A stretch of DNA of 64,000 bases from positions 372,001 through 436,000 of the forward strand of contig JAVDKL010000001.1 of the NCBI GenBank assembly GCA_030849965.1, given 5' to 3'. The notes beneath the pieces are model-generated. The model was not told the DNA's origin, made no database searches, and was given only the letters and a program-made list of their open reading frames with translations. The translations under genes and the position numbers were made by a program. Source of the stretch: Schauerella fraxinea. Its GTDB lineage: Bacteria > Pseudomonadota > Gammaproteobacteria > Burkholderiales > Burkholderiaceae_B. This document shows, in pieces, positions 52,067 to 59,841 of the stretch. Each line of letters begins with the position of its first letter. The first letter of the stretch is position 1.

Positions 52067-52974
52067 TCACGTGCGCCGTTACCGGCGCGATTCACACGCC
52101 CAGCATGTCGCAGTATCTGCCCGTGACCGCCGATGAGATCGCCGATGCGGCCATCGGTGCCGCCCAGGCAGGTGCCGCCGTTTTGCATCTGCACGCACGC
52201 GACCCCGAAACCGGCAAGCCCACGCAGGATCCGGCGATGTTCGAGCCGTTCCTGGCGCGCATCAAGGCTGAAACCAACGCGGTCATCAACATCACGACCG
52301 GGGGCAGCCCGCACATGACGGTGGCCGAGCGGATGCGGCCGGCGTCGACGTTCAAGCCGGAATTGGCGTCGTTGAATATGGGCTCGATGAACTTCGGCCT
52401 GTATCCGATGCTGGATCGCTTCAAGGAATTCGAGCATCAATGGGAGCGCGAACATCTCGAGAACAGCCGCTCGCTGATCTTCCGCAATACCTATCAGGAT
52501 ATCGAAGACATCCTGGCCATCGGCAACGAGAACGGCACGCGCTTCGAGTTCGAATGCTACGACATCAGCCATCTCTATAACTTGAAGCACTTCCTGGATC
52601 GAGGCCTGGTCAAGTCGCCACCGTTCATTCAATCGGTATTCGGGTTGCTCGGCGGCATCGGCCCCCATCCCGAAGATTTGATGCATATGAAGCGCACGGC
52701 CGACCGTTTGTTTGGCGACGCATACGAGTGGTCGATCCTGGGCGCCGGCCGCAACCAGATGCCGCTGGCGACGATCGGTGCGGCAATGGGCTCGAATGTG
52801 CGGGTGGGGCTGGAGGATTCGCTGTGGATCGGACCGGGCGAATTGGCCGCGTCCAACCGCCAGCAGGTCGAGCGCATTCGCACCATTCTCGAAGCGCTCA
52901 ACCTGGAAGTCGCCACGCCCGACGAAGCCCGCGAGAAGCTGCAACTCAAGGGTCACGCGAACGTGAACTTCTAA
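52039..52974 (+). CDS. BKACE family beta-keto acid cleavage enzyme
   Basis: A 311-residue Zn enzyme (DUF849/BKACE), the usual length. Zn ligands HLHAR (His50, His52), the ITTGGSPHMTVAERM phosphate-like loop, FECYDISHLYNL with the catalytic Glu, and VGLEDSLWIGPGELA are present. The family reacts a beta-keto acid with acetyl-CoA to give acetoacetate and a new CoA ester; known members act on 3-keto-5-aminohexanoate, 3-dehydrocarnitine and 3-keto-deoxyribonate. Its coupling to a free-hydroxyacid dehydrogenase supports such a role here. The residue pattern does not let me choose the substrate. Confidence 0.92.
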   Translation: MAKPKQKVVITCAVTGAIHTPSMSQYLPVTADEIADAAIGAAQAGAAVLHLHARDPETGKPTQDPAMFEPFLARIKAETNAVINITTGGSPHMTVAERMRPASTFKPELASLNMGSMNFGLYPMLDRFKEFEHQWEREHLENSRSLIFRNTYQDIEDILAIGNENGTRFEFECYDISHLYNLKHFLDRGLVKSPPFIQSVFGLLGGIGPHPEDLMHMKRTADRLFGDAYEWSILGAGRNQMPLATIGAAMGSNVRVGLEDSLWIGPGELAASNRQQVERIRTILEALNLEVATPDEAREKLQLKGHANVNF

Positions 52975-52983
52975 AATGGCGCG

Positions 52984-53000
52984 CGCCGGCTCAGCCGGCG
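52984..53000. terminator. Shared hairpin between convergent genes
   Basis: CGCCGGC, loop TCA, GCCGGCG, a perfect 7-pair stem with flanking GCGC partners, at the junction of the BKACE operon and the GldA-like gene; it overlaps the latter's stop. It could end transcription from both sides, though no T-run is present. Confidence 0.45.
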
Positions 53001-54061
53001 TGGCGCAGAAGCGCCGCCGTCAGATCGTCTTCAGAAAGCGTGTAGTCGAAGTTCGCGGCATGGCGCGCTTTCAAGGTCAGCCGTGCCGCCTCTCGCACCT
53101 GTTCGGTATCGATGGCGGTCGCACCGAGTGCGCGCAGGGTGGTCGGCAACCCCACGCGGCCGTACCAGCGCGTGAGTTCGGCCAGCGTGCTGTCGGACCG
53201 GCGTTCGAGATCGAGTTGCACCAGCAGTCCAACCGCCACTTGCAATCCGTGCAACGCGGGGCCTACGCCCGCAATGCGTGGCAACCCCCGAGTCAAGGCA
53301 TGTGCGATCGACAATCCGCCGCTTTCGAACCCCAGGCCGCTCATCAGGATCATCGCTTCCACGGCGCGTTCGAACGCAGGCGTGGGCACCCCGGTGCCGG
53401 CGGCTTCGAGGGCCGCTTCGCCGCACTCGAGCAGGGTACGGGCGCAACCATCGGCAATCAGTTGGGCGGTGGCGGTGGACCCCGCGTCAAACATGTTCTT
53501 GCCTTGGTTCCGATCGCATTGCGCCGCTTCGAATTTCTTGGAAATGGCATCGCCCAGGCCGGCACGAAAAAAGTGCGCCGGCGCCGTGGCGATCAGTTTG
53601 GTGTCCACAATCACCATCGTGGGGTTGAACAACATGTGTTCGACTGCCAGCAGATTGTGGTGGGCGTCGTACAGCACGTAGTTCTTGCTGGTGGGCGCAT
53701 CGTTGGAGGCCACGGTGGGCATCGTGATCAGATGGCAATGCGACGCATGCGCCACCGCTTTGCCCGCATCCAGCGATTTTCCGCCGCCCACCGCAATCAC
53801 GAGCGTGGGCGAAATGCCTGCGGCTTGCTCGCACAAGCTGGCCACGACGTCCGGCGTCAGGTCGCCGTCGAGCACCATATCGTGCAAGGTGACGCCATGT
53901 TCGCGGCACAGCCCGCGCAACCGTTCGCCCAGCACGCCATGCACATAACGATCGATCACCAGCGCCGCATGGCGGCCGAACAGGGCCGCCGAACGGCCCA
54001 ATACCTCAAAAGCGTCCGGCCCTTGTATATAGCGGCTCGGACTGCCAAATACCTTCAGCAT
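52991..54061 (-). CDS. Iron-type alcohol dehydrogenase, glycerol dehydrogenase (GldA)-like
   Basis: A 356-residue group III metal dehydrogenase close to GldA: SPSRYIQGPDAFEVLG at the start, NAD loop GGGKSLDAGKAVAH, TVASNDAPTSKN, metal ligands Asp in AGLGDAISK, His in SIAHALTRG and His in GPALHGLQ. GldA oxidises glycerol and 1,2-diols to hydroxyketones. It lacks part of the usual HGEK motif (reads HGLQ), so the substrate may differ. It follows the GntR gene by nine bases on the same strand, with AGGAGACAAC as ribosome site, and faces the BKACE operon. Possible first oxidation of a polyol substrate (inference). Confidence 0.9.
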   Translation of the reverse strand: MLKVFGSPSRYIQGPDAFEVLGRSAALFGRHAALVIDRYVHGVLGERLRGLCREHGVTLHDMVLDGDLTPDVVASLCEQAAGISPTLVIAVGGGKSLDAGKAVAHASHCHLITMPTVASNDAPTSKNYVLYDAHHNLLAVEHMLFNPTMVIVDTKLIATAPAHFFRAGLGDAISKKFEAAQCDRNQGKNMFDAGSTATAQLIADGCARTLLECGEAALEAAGTGVPTPAFERAVEAMILMSGLGFESGGLSIAHALTRGLPRIAGVGPALHGLQVAVGLLVQLDLERRSDSTLAELTRWYGRVGLPTTLRALGATAIDTEQVREAARLTLKARHAANFDYTLSEDDLTAALLRHAG

Positions 54062-54070
54062 GTTGTCTCC

Positions 54071-54775
54071 TCACTTGCGTGTGGGCTTGGGTTGGAATTC
54101 CTGTTCCTTTTCTTTTTCGACCAACCAATCGATCATGATCTTGCCGCCCCACATCAGATCTTCCTGAATGGCGCGCGCCGCCGCTTCCGGGTCGCGCGCC
54201 TCGAGCGCTTCCAGGATGGCTTCGTGGCGATGCTGGCCGCCGGAGTAGTCCAGACCGGCCGTTTTGATGTGGAAAATCTTGAGGATCGGGCCCGTGACCA
54301 CCCAAAACGCCTCGACGGTGTTTTGCAGCGTTGGCATCCGGCTCGCCTCGAGAATCGCGAAGTGGAACTTGCGGTTCAGGTAGCTGGCGCGCTTGGGGTC
54401 GGACGCGGTGTGGGCGATGAAGTCCTTTTGCAGCGCAATCAGGTTATCCAATTGCTTGCGGGTGATCTTTTTCGCCGCTTCGGCCGCGCCCATGCCCTCG
54501 AGGTGAAACCGAATCTGCTGGATTTCCCAGAGCTTTTCGGAATTGACGTACGGCACATACACGGCAGTGGCCGCCTGCATCTCCAGCCCTTGCTCGCTGA
54601 TCAATCGAAAAATGGCTTCGCGCACGGGCGTGATCGAGACGCCCAACTCTTGCGCCAGCTCGCCGATGATCAACCGCTCGCCAGGCTCGTACTGCCCGTT
54701 GATCAAGGCGTTGCGGATTTCGTTGTAGACCCTGACGGACAGGTTTTCTTTTTTTACCGGCTTGAGATTGGTCAT
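54071..54775 (-). CDS. GntR-family regulator, FCD subfamily
   Basis: A 234-residue regulator: winged helix about residues 8-75 (LAQELGVSITPVREAIFRLISEQGLE), then an FCD ligand domain (LNRKFHFAILEASRMP, HRHEAILEALEARD). The C-terminal end is Lys/Glu-rich. It is divergent from the transketolase operon and shares an operon with the GldA-like gene. The 14-base AT-rich palindrome in its own upstream gap recurs before the Liv/BKACE operon, making it the probable regulator of all three transcription units. Confidence 0.92.
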   Translation of the reverse strand: MTNLKPVKKENLSVRVYNEIRNALINGQYEPGERLIIGELAQELGVSITPVREAIFRLISEQGLEMQAATAVYVPYVNSEKLWEIQQIRFHLEGMGAAEAAKKITRKQLDNLIALQKDFIAHTASDPKRASYLNRKFHFAILEASRMPTLQNTVEAFWVVTGPILKIFHIKTAGLDYSGGQHRHEAILEALEARDPEAAARAIQEDLMWGGKIMIDWLVEKEKEQEFQPKPTRK

Positions 54776-54854
54776 GTCATGGGCAATGCGGGATGGGGAC
54801 TTGATGCTTGAGAAAGAATTCTAGCGTGCCGCCACCACAAACCGGCGCATTGGC

Positions 54855-54877
54855 TATATTATATATCATATATTCTA
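54855..54877. promoter_or_regulatory. AT-rich palindromic element upstream of transketolase operon
   Basis: Contains ATATATCATATATT (54861-54874), identical to the element at 43700-43713. It lies 23 bases before the transketolase ribosome site and 80-90 bases before the divergent GntR start. Candidate GntR operator. Confidence 0.6.
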
Positions 54878-54896
54878 AACCGAAAGGAACAGCGCC

Positions 54897-55754
54897 ATGC
54901 CGCATGCGCCTCACAACCCGACCGTGGAGGAGATCCAGGTCCTGCGAGACAAAGCCCGCTTCGTCCGGCTTGAAACGATCCGCCTGATCGAGATCGCCAA
55001 GATCGGACACTACAGTTCGGTTTTTTCCTGCGCCGAAATCTTTGCGGCGCTGTACTACGACGTGATGACCCTCAAACCGGGCGATCCCACATGGGCGGAT
55101 CGCGACCGGTTTCTGATGGGCAAGGGCCATGCGGCCGTCGGACTCTTTCCGATACTGGCCGATCACGGTTTCTTCCCCAAGGCGTGGCTGGACGACTACA
55201 CCCGTCTGGGCAGCCCGTTGGGCGATCATCCCGACATGACCAAGGTGCCGGGCGTCGATTTCAGTTCCGGCTCGATCGGTCATGCCTTGTCCAACGGGGT
55301 GGGCATGGCCGTGGGCGGGCGGCTCAATAAGCAAACTTTCAACGTGTTCGTGATGCTGGGCGACGGCGAGATGCAGGAGGGGCAGGTGTGGGAAGCGGCA
55401 TTGTTTGCCGCGCACAACAAGCTCGGGCGTCTGATCGCCATCGTGGACCGGAACGGCTACCAGCTCGACGGCCGGGTGGACGACGTGATGGGCGTGGAAT
55501 CATTGAAGGAAAAATGGCGCGCATTCGGCTGGGAAGTGCATGAGGTGGATGGCCACAACGTGCACGATCTGACGGCGCTGCTGCGACGTCTGAAGGCCGA
55601 CGAGGGCCGTCAACAACCGGCGTGCATCATCGCGAAAACGCTGAAAGGCAAGGGCGTGTCGTTCATGGAAACCGAACCGGGCTGGCACCTGGGCTACCTG
55701 GCGCCGGACGATGCCGCAGCCGCCATCGACGAAATCATGGCGCGGGAGATCTGA
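54897..55754 (+). CDS. Transketolase, N-terminal subunit
   Basis: The ThDP-binding half of a split transketolase, 285 residues. ThDP motif GDGEMQEGQVWEAALFAAHN, Mg/diphosphate residues, KGHAAVGLFPILADHG and GSPLGDHPD are clear. AAGGAAC precedes the ATG. It is one base from the C-terminal subunit gene. Split transketolases often serve dedicated sugar routes (for example apiose) rather than the general pentose cycle. No phosphosugar kinase or isomerase is near, so it may work on an unphosphorylated ketose or on a phosphorylated one made elsewhere. Confidence 0.93.
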   Translation: MPHAPHNPTVEEIQVLRDKARFVRLETIRLIEIAKIGHYSSVFSCAEIFAALYYDVMTLKPGDPTWADRDRFLMGKGHAAVGLFPILADHGFFPKAWLDDYTRLGSPLGDHPDMTKVPGVDFSSGSIGHALSNGVGMAVGGRLNKQTFNVFVMLGDGEMQEGQVWEAALFAAHNKLGRLIAIVDRNGYQLDGRVDDVMGVESLKEKWRAFGWEVHEVDGHNVHDLTALLRRLKADEGRQQPACIIAKTLKGKGVSFMETEPGWHLGYLAPDDAAAAIDEIMAREI

Positions 55755-55755
55755 C

Positions 55756-56835
55756 ATGACCACAACGCATACCACCGGCCACGTGGCCGCCACAAGCGGT
55801 GTCGCCGGCAATGCAGGCCAACCCGTCTCGGCCGCAACGATATCCTCGCCAGACTCCTGGCAGTACCGCGCACTCAATGCCGTCAATCCCGGGCTCAACT
55901 ACCTCTCGGACGCGTTGATCGCCTTGGCCGAAGCCGGCCATCCCGTTGTAGCGGGGTCGGCCGATCTGCAATACTCCAATGGACTCAACCGCTTTGCGCA
56001 GGCGTATCCCGAGCGCTACGTGCAGTTCGGCATCTCGGAGCAAAACATGGTGTCGGCCGCGGCAGGCCTGGCCACTTGCGGACACATGCCGTTCGTCGCC
56101 ACGTTCGCCTCGTTCATGGCGCTGTTGTGCTGCGAACAGATCCGCATGGACGTGGCGTATACGAAGCTGCCGGTGCGCCTCATCGGGCATCACACCGGAA
56201 TCAGCCTGGGCTTTTACGGCACGTCGCATCACGCCACCGAGGATATTTCCACCACGCGTGCGATCGCCGGCCTGACCGTGGTGTCGCCCGCGGATGGTCC
56301 GCAATTGGCGGCCGCCATCAAGGCATCGGCCACGTGGCCCGAACCAATCTATTTCCGCATCGGCCGTGGCCGCGATCCGCAGGTGTATGCCGACGACACG
56401 CCGTTTGAATTCGGCCGCGCCATCGTGCACTTGGAAGGCCGCGATCTCACCCTGATCGCGTGCGGCATCACGGTTCACGCCTCACTGGCCGCGGCCACGG
56501 CGCTCAATGCCGCCGGCTACTCCGTGGGCGTGATCGACATGCCGACGATCAAGCCATTGGACCGCGCCGCGGTGCTCAAGGCGGCAGCGGGTTCGTCGCT
56601 CTTGATGACGGCCGAGGAGCACAACGTGCTGGGCGGGTTGGGCTCGGCCGTGGCTGAAGTGCTGGCCGATGAAGGCACGGGCATACGGCTGTATCGTCAC
56701 GGCATCCACGATGAATACAGCTTGATCGCGCCACCCAATGCGCTCTATGCGCATTACCGGTTGGACGCGGCAGGCATCGAACAAGTCGCGCGCGAACAAC
56801 TCACACAACGCGGCGCAAGGAAACTCTCGACATGA
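55756..56835 (+). CDS. Transketolase, C-terminal subunit
   Basis: The pyrimidine-binding and C-terminal domains, 359 residues, about 30 more than usual because of an N-terminal extension (rich in Thr, Ala, Gly). GSADLQYSNGLNRFAQAYPERYVQFGISEQNMVSAAAGLA carries the catalytic Glu; GFYGTSHHATEDISTTRAI and AEEHNVLGGLGSAVAE follow. It completes the enzyme with the preceding subunit (one-base gap) and overlaps the next gene by four bases (ATGA). Confidence 0.93.
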   Translation: MTTTHTTGHVAATSGVAGNAGQPVSAATISSPDSWQYRALNAVNPGLNYLSDALIALAEAGHPVVAGSADLQYSNGLNRFAQAYPERYVQFGISEQNMVSAAAGLATCGHMPFVATFASFMALLCCEQIRMDVAYTKLPVRLIGHHTGISLGFYGTSHHATEDISTTRAIAGLTVVSPADGPQLAAAIKASATWPEPIYFRIGRGRDPQVYADDTPFEFGRAIVHLEGRDLTLIACGITVHASLAAATALNAAGYSVGVIDMPTIKPLDRAAVLKAAAGSSLLMTAEEHNVLGGLGSAVAEVLADEGTGIRLYRHGIHDEYSLIAPPNALYAHYRLDAAGIEQVAREQLTQRGARKLST

Positions 56836-57641
56836 AAGAAATCACCGGTACGACCACACTCATGGGCATCCTCGCCGATCCCATTCTTCAGGTCAAAACC
56901 CCGCAACGCATGAACGAACTGCTGCAGCGTAGCGGCTACGACGGCATCCTGGTGCCGATGCATACGCGCGCGGAAAACCTGAGCGCCGTGGTGGCAGGCT
57001 TGCGGCAACTCGAAAACCTCGCGGGCGTGATCGTCACCGTGCCGCACAAGACTGCCGTGTTGGCGCTGTGCGACGACGCGTCGCCCGCCACGCGCTTGAT
57101 CGGTGCGGCCAACGTGGTGCGACGCGATCCCGACGGCCGGCTGACTGCCACGATGCTGGACGGCGAAGGCTTTGTGCGCGGCCTGGTGCAAGCCGGCGTA
57201 TCGCTCAAGGGCAAGACGGCCTACCTGGCGGGCGCCGGTGGCGCGGCCAACGCGATTGCCTTTTCATTGCTCGCGGCGGGCGTTACCCGCTTGACCATCG
57301 GCAATCGAACCGCGGCGCGGGCGCAGGATGTGCAGCAACGCGTGGGGCAGCTCTATCCCGATGCGGATGTGCGGGTAGGAACCACAGATCCGTCAGGGCA
57401 CGACCTCGTGATCAACGCGACGTCGTTGGGCATGGCCGAAGGGGATCCGCTGCCGTTGGACGTCACGCGGTTGCAGCCCGAGCAACTGGTGTGCGAAATC
57501 ATCATGCAGCCGGCCGATACCGCCTTGCTGCAAGCGGCTCAAGCGCGCGGGTGCAAGATCCACTACGGTGCGCCGATGCTCGCCTGCCAGATCGAGCTGA
57601 TGGCCGAGTTCCTGGGCGTGCCGCTGCACACGGCGGGATGA
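56832..57641 (+). CDS. Shikimate dehydrogenase-like protein lacking the shikimate SxS motif
   Basis: A 269-residue AroE-fold NAD(P) oxidoreductase. The catalytic pair is present: Lys73 in VTVPHKTA and Asp110 in MLDGEGF; the cofactor loop is LAGAGGAANAIAFSLL and NRTAARA follows. However, the N-terminal HSxSP motif whose serines hold the shikimate carboxylate reads LQVKTPQRMN, so shikimate is unlikely to be the substrate. It is translationally coupled to the split transketolase. It probably reduces or oxidises a related hydroxy-keto compound of the pathway (inference). Confidence 0.88.
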   Translation: MKEITGTTTLMGILADPILQVKTPQRMNELLQRSGYDGILVPMHTRAENLSAVVAGLRQLENLAGVIVTVPHKTAVLALCDDASPATRLIGAANVVRRDPDGRLTATMLDGEGFVRGLVQAGVSLKGKTAYLAGAGGAANAIAFSLLAAGVTRLTIGNRTAARAQDVQQRVGQLYPDADVRVGTTDPSGHDLVINATSLGMAEGDPLPLDVTRLQPEQLVCEIIMQPADTALLQAAQARGCKIHYGAPMLACQIELMAEFLGVPLHTAG

Positions 57642-57652
57642 GGGCACAGGCG

Positions 57653-59248
57653 ATGGCAGATTACGATTTCATCATTGCCGGCGGCGGCACGGCGGGTTCG
57701 ATACTCGCCAATCGCCTGACCGAAAACGGCAAGTACCGGGTCCTGCTGGTCGAGGCCGGCGAAGACGCGAAGAGCATGTGGATATCGATCCCGGCAGGAT
57801 TCAGCAAACTGCTCACCAACCCGATGTTCAATTGGCGCTTCAAAACGGAACCTGAAGCCAATACCCACGGGCGCGTGATTTCGGTGCCGCGCGGCAAGGG
57901 CTTGGGCGGGTCCAGTCTGATCAACGGCATGATCTACGTGCGCGGTCAGCCACAGGATTACGACGGCTGGGCCGCCAACGGCGCGCGCGGCTGGGCGTTC
58001 AAGGACGTCGAGAAGTACTTCGTCAAGATCGAGAATTACGCGCCGGGCGGGCCCGGCCGCGGCACCAGCGGGCCGATGCATCTGGAACAGGTCAAGGAGC
58101 GGTTTCCAGTGTCCGATGCCTTCATGGCGGCGGCGCAGGAAGACGGCCAACCCTTGAACGCGGACTACAACAGCGGCGACCAGGAGGGTGTGGGCTACTA
58201 CCAGGTGCTGCAGCATCGCGGGCAGCGCTGGAGTGCCGTGGACGGTTATCTCAAGCCGGCGCGGCGCCGTCCCAATCTGACGATCGAAGGTGGGGCGCAT
58301 GTGGTGCGGCTCACTTTCGAAGGCAAGCGCTGCGTGGGCCTCGTCTACCGCAGGGGCGGGCGCGACATTACCGTGCGGGCCCAACGCGAGACGATCTTGT
58401 GCCTGGGCGCCATTCAAACCCCGCAGGTGCTGGAGCTTTCCGGCGTGGGCGATCCCGCGCGGCTGCAGGCGCTCGGCATCGGCGTGGTGCATGCGTTGCC
58501 GCTGGTGGGCGAAAACTACATCGATCACTTTGCCACCCGCATGAACTGGCGCGTGAAAAGTGCGGTGACGTTGAATGAGATGTCGCGCGGCTGGCGGTTG
58601 GCGCACCAGGTGGGCCGCTACTACGCTGCGCGCAGAGGCATTCTCACGCTCGGCACCGGTCTCGTGCACGGCTTCATCAAAACCGAGCCGGCGATGGCAA
58701 CGCCCGACGTGCAGTACTTCTTTGTGCACGCCAGTTATGCCAATGCCGCCGAGCGCATTCTGGATCGTGCGCCGGGCATGACGTTGGGGGTTGCGCAACT
58801 GCGGCCGCAATCGGTGGGGTCGATCCACATCACGTCGGCCGATGCGCTCACGCCGCCGGCGATCCGGCCCAATTTTCTCAGCGCGGAGATCGACCGTCAA
58901 AGCTTGGTGCATGGCATGCAGGTGGCACGCCGGATCGTCGCGCAGCCTGCCATGCAGCGCTTTGTTGACCATGAAATCAGCCCGGGCCGCGCGGTGCACA
59001 CCTTCGACGAGTGGCTCGATTTCGCACGACAGAATGGGCAAACCATTTACCATCCGATCGGCACGTGCCGCATGGGGTCCGACCCCTCGGCCGTCACCGA
59101 CCTGCGTTTGCGGGTAAACGGGCTGGCCGGCCTGCGCGTGGTGGACGCGTCCGTGATGCCCGCCATGGTGTCGGGCAACACCCAAGGCGCCGTGATGATG
59201 GTGGCGGAAAAAGGCGCCGAGATGATTCTGGAGGATGCGCGGGCGTAG
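57653..59248 (+). CDS. GMC-family FAD oxidoreductase
   Basis: A 531-residue FAD-dependent alcohol oxidase/dehydrogenase. The FAD loop IAGGGTAGSILANRL, GMC signature 1 RGKGLGGSSLINGMIYVRG, signature 2 GAIQTPQVLELSGVG, and the active-site His467 (YHPIGTCRMG) with Asn509 (SGNTQGA) are visible. No export signal. An ATG at 57638 overlapping the previous stop is also possible, but AGGG before 57653 favours the latter. Relatives oxidise choline, glucose, polyols or aliphatic alcohols. As last gene of the transketolase operon it likely oxidises a primary or secondary alcohol of the substrate. Confidence 0.92.
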   Translation: MADYDFIIAGGGTAGSILANRLTENGKYRVLLVEAGEDAKSMWISIPAGFSKLLTNPMFNWRFKTEPEANTHGRVISVPRGKGLGGSSLINGMIYVRGQPQDYDGWAANGARGWAFKDVEKYFVKIENYAPGGPGRGTSGPMHLEQVKERFPVSDAFMAAAQEDGQPLNADYNSGDQEGVGYYQVLQHRGQRWSAVDGYLKPARRRPNLTIEGGAHVVRLTFEGKRCVGLVYRRGGRDITVRAQRETILCLGAIQTPQVLELSGVGDPARLQALGIGVVHALPLVGENYIDHFATRMNWRVKSAVTLNEMSRGWRLAHQVGRYYAARRGILTLGTGLVHGFIKTEPAMATPDVQYFFVHASYANAAERILDRAPGMTLGVAQLRPQSVGSIHITSADALTPPAIRPNFLSAEIDRQSLVHGMQVARRIVAQPAMQRFVDHEISPGRAVHTFDEWLDFARQNGQTIYHPIGTCRMGSDPSAVTDLRLRVNGLAGLRVVDASVMPAMVSGNTQGAVMMVAEKGAEMILEDARA

Positions 59249-59331
59249 TACAGTGCGGCGGCGCCGGCGGAACCTTTTCAGCCTGGCGTCAGTCAACCTT
59301 GCATCCCCCCCGAACATTACACGGATAGACC

Positions 59332-59841
59332 ATGCGTCATCGAGGCCGCTTGCGCGCCGCAGGACACTTCGCCGCCGCTGTGGCAGCCACCACGCTCGTG
59401 GGCACGATCGTGCAAACGCAGATCAATCTCTACGACATCCAGCAACTGGGGGTCGATATTCCCACGGCCATCCGTTTACGCACCACAGGGGAAGATCTGC
59501 TGGGGTTTTCGCCGACGATGGCCGGACTTGCGGCGGCGGCCTTGCTCCCGGCAATGCCTTGTGCGGTCTGGCTGGCGCGCCGCTACCGGTGGGTGCGCGG
59601 CGCCTTGTTTGCGCTCGGCGGGTGGTGCGCGTTGACGATCGCCTTTTTCATCGCCGACGCGGTAGCACCCATGCCCACGCTGGTGGCGGCCACCCGCAGC
59701 ATCGTGGGTGCCGTTGCGGTGGCGGCAAGCGGCGCAGCAGGCGGCGGACTTTTCTATCTGCTGTGGTCGCGCGCGGCACGCCGGGCAGCGCAGCAGACGT
59801 GCGCCCCGGTTGCCATGCAAGCAGGGGCGATCGATGATTGA
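59332..59841 (+). CDS. Small integral membrane protein, unknown
   Basis: A 169-residue protein with about four hydrophobic segments (residues ~10-27, 62-80, 88-106, 121-147) and basic ends, typical of a small inner-membrane protein. The family is not recognised. It overlaps the PQQ-type dehydrogenase gene by eight bases, so it may be a membrane anchor or electron-transfer partner of that enzyme, but this is only inference. Confidence 0.7.
   Translation: MRHRGRLRAAGHFAAAVAATTLVGTIVQTQINLYDIQQLGVDIPTAIRLRTTGEDLLGFSPTMAGLAAAALLPAMPCAVWLARRYRWVRGALFALGGWCALTIAFFIADAVAPMPTLVAATRSIVGAVAVAASGAAGGGLFYLLWSRAARRAAQQTCAPVAMQAGAIDD

Noticed and set aside
54897-57641. Aminoshikimate (rifamycin-like) biosynthesis, suggested by split transketolase plus AroE-like gene
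   Set aside because: No aminoDAHP synthase, dehydroquinate synthase or dehydratase, kinase or AHBA synthase gene is present, and the neighbours are catabolic.
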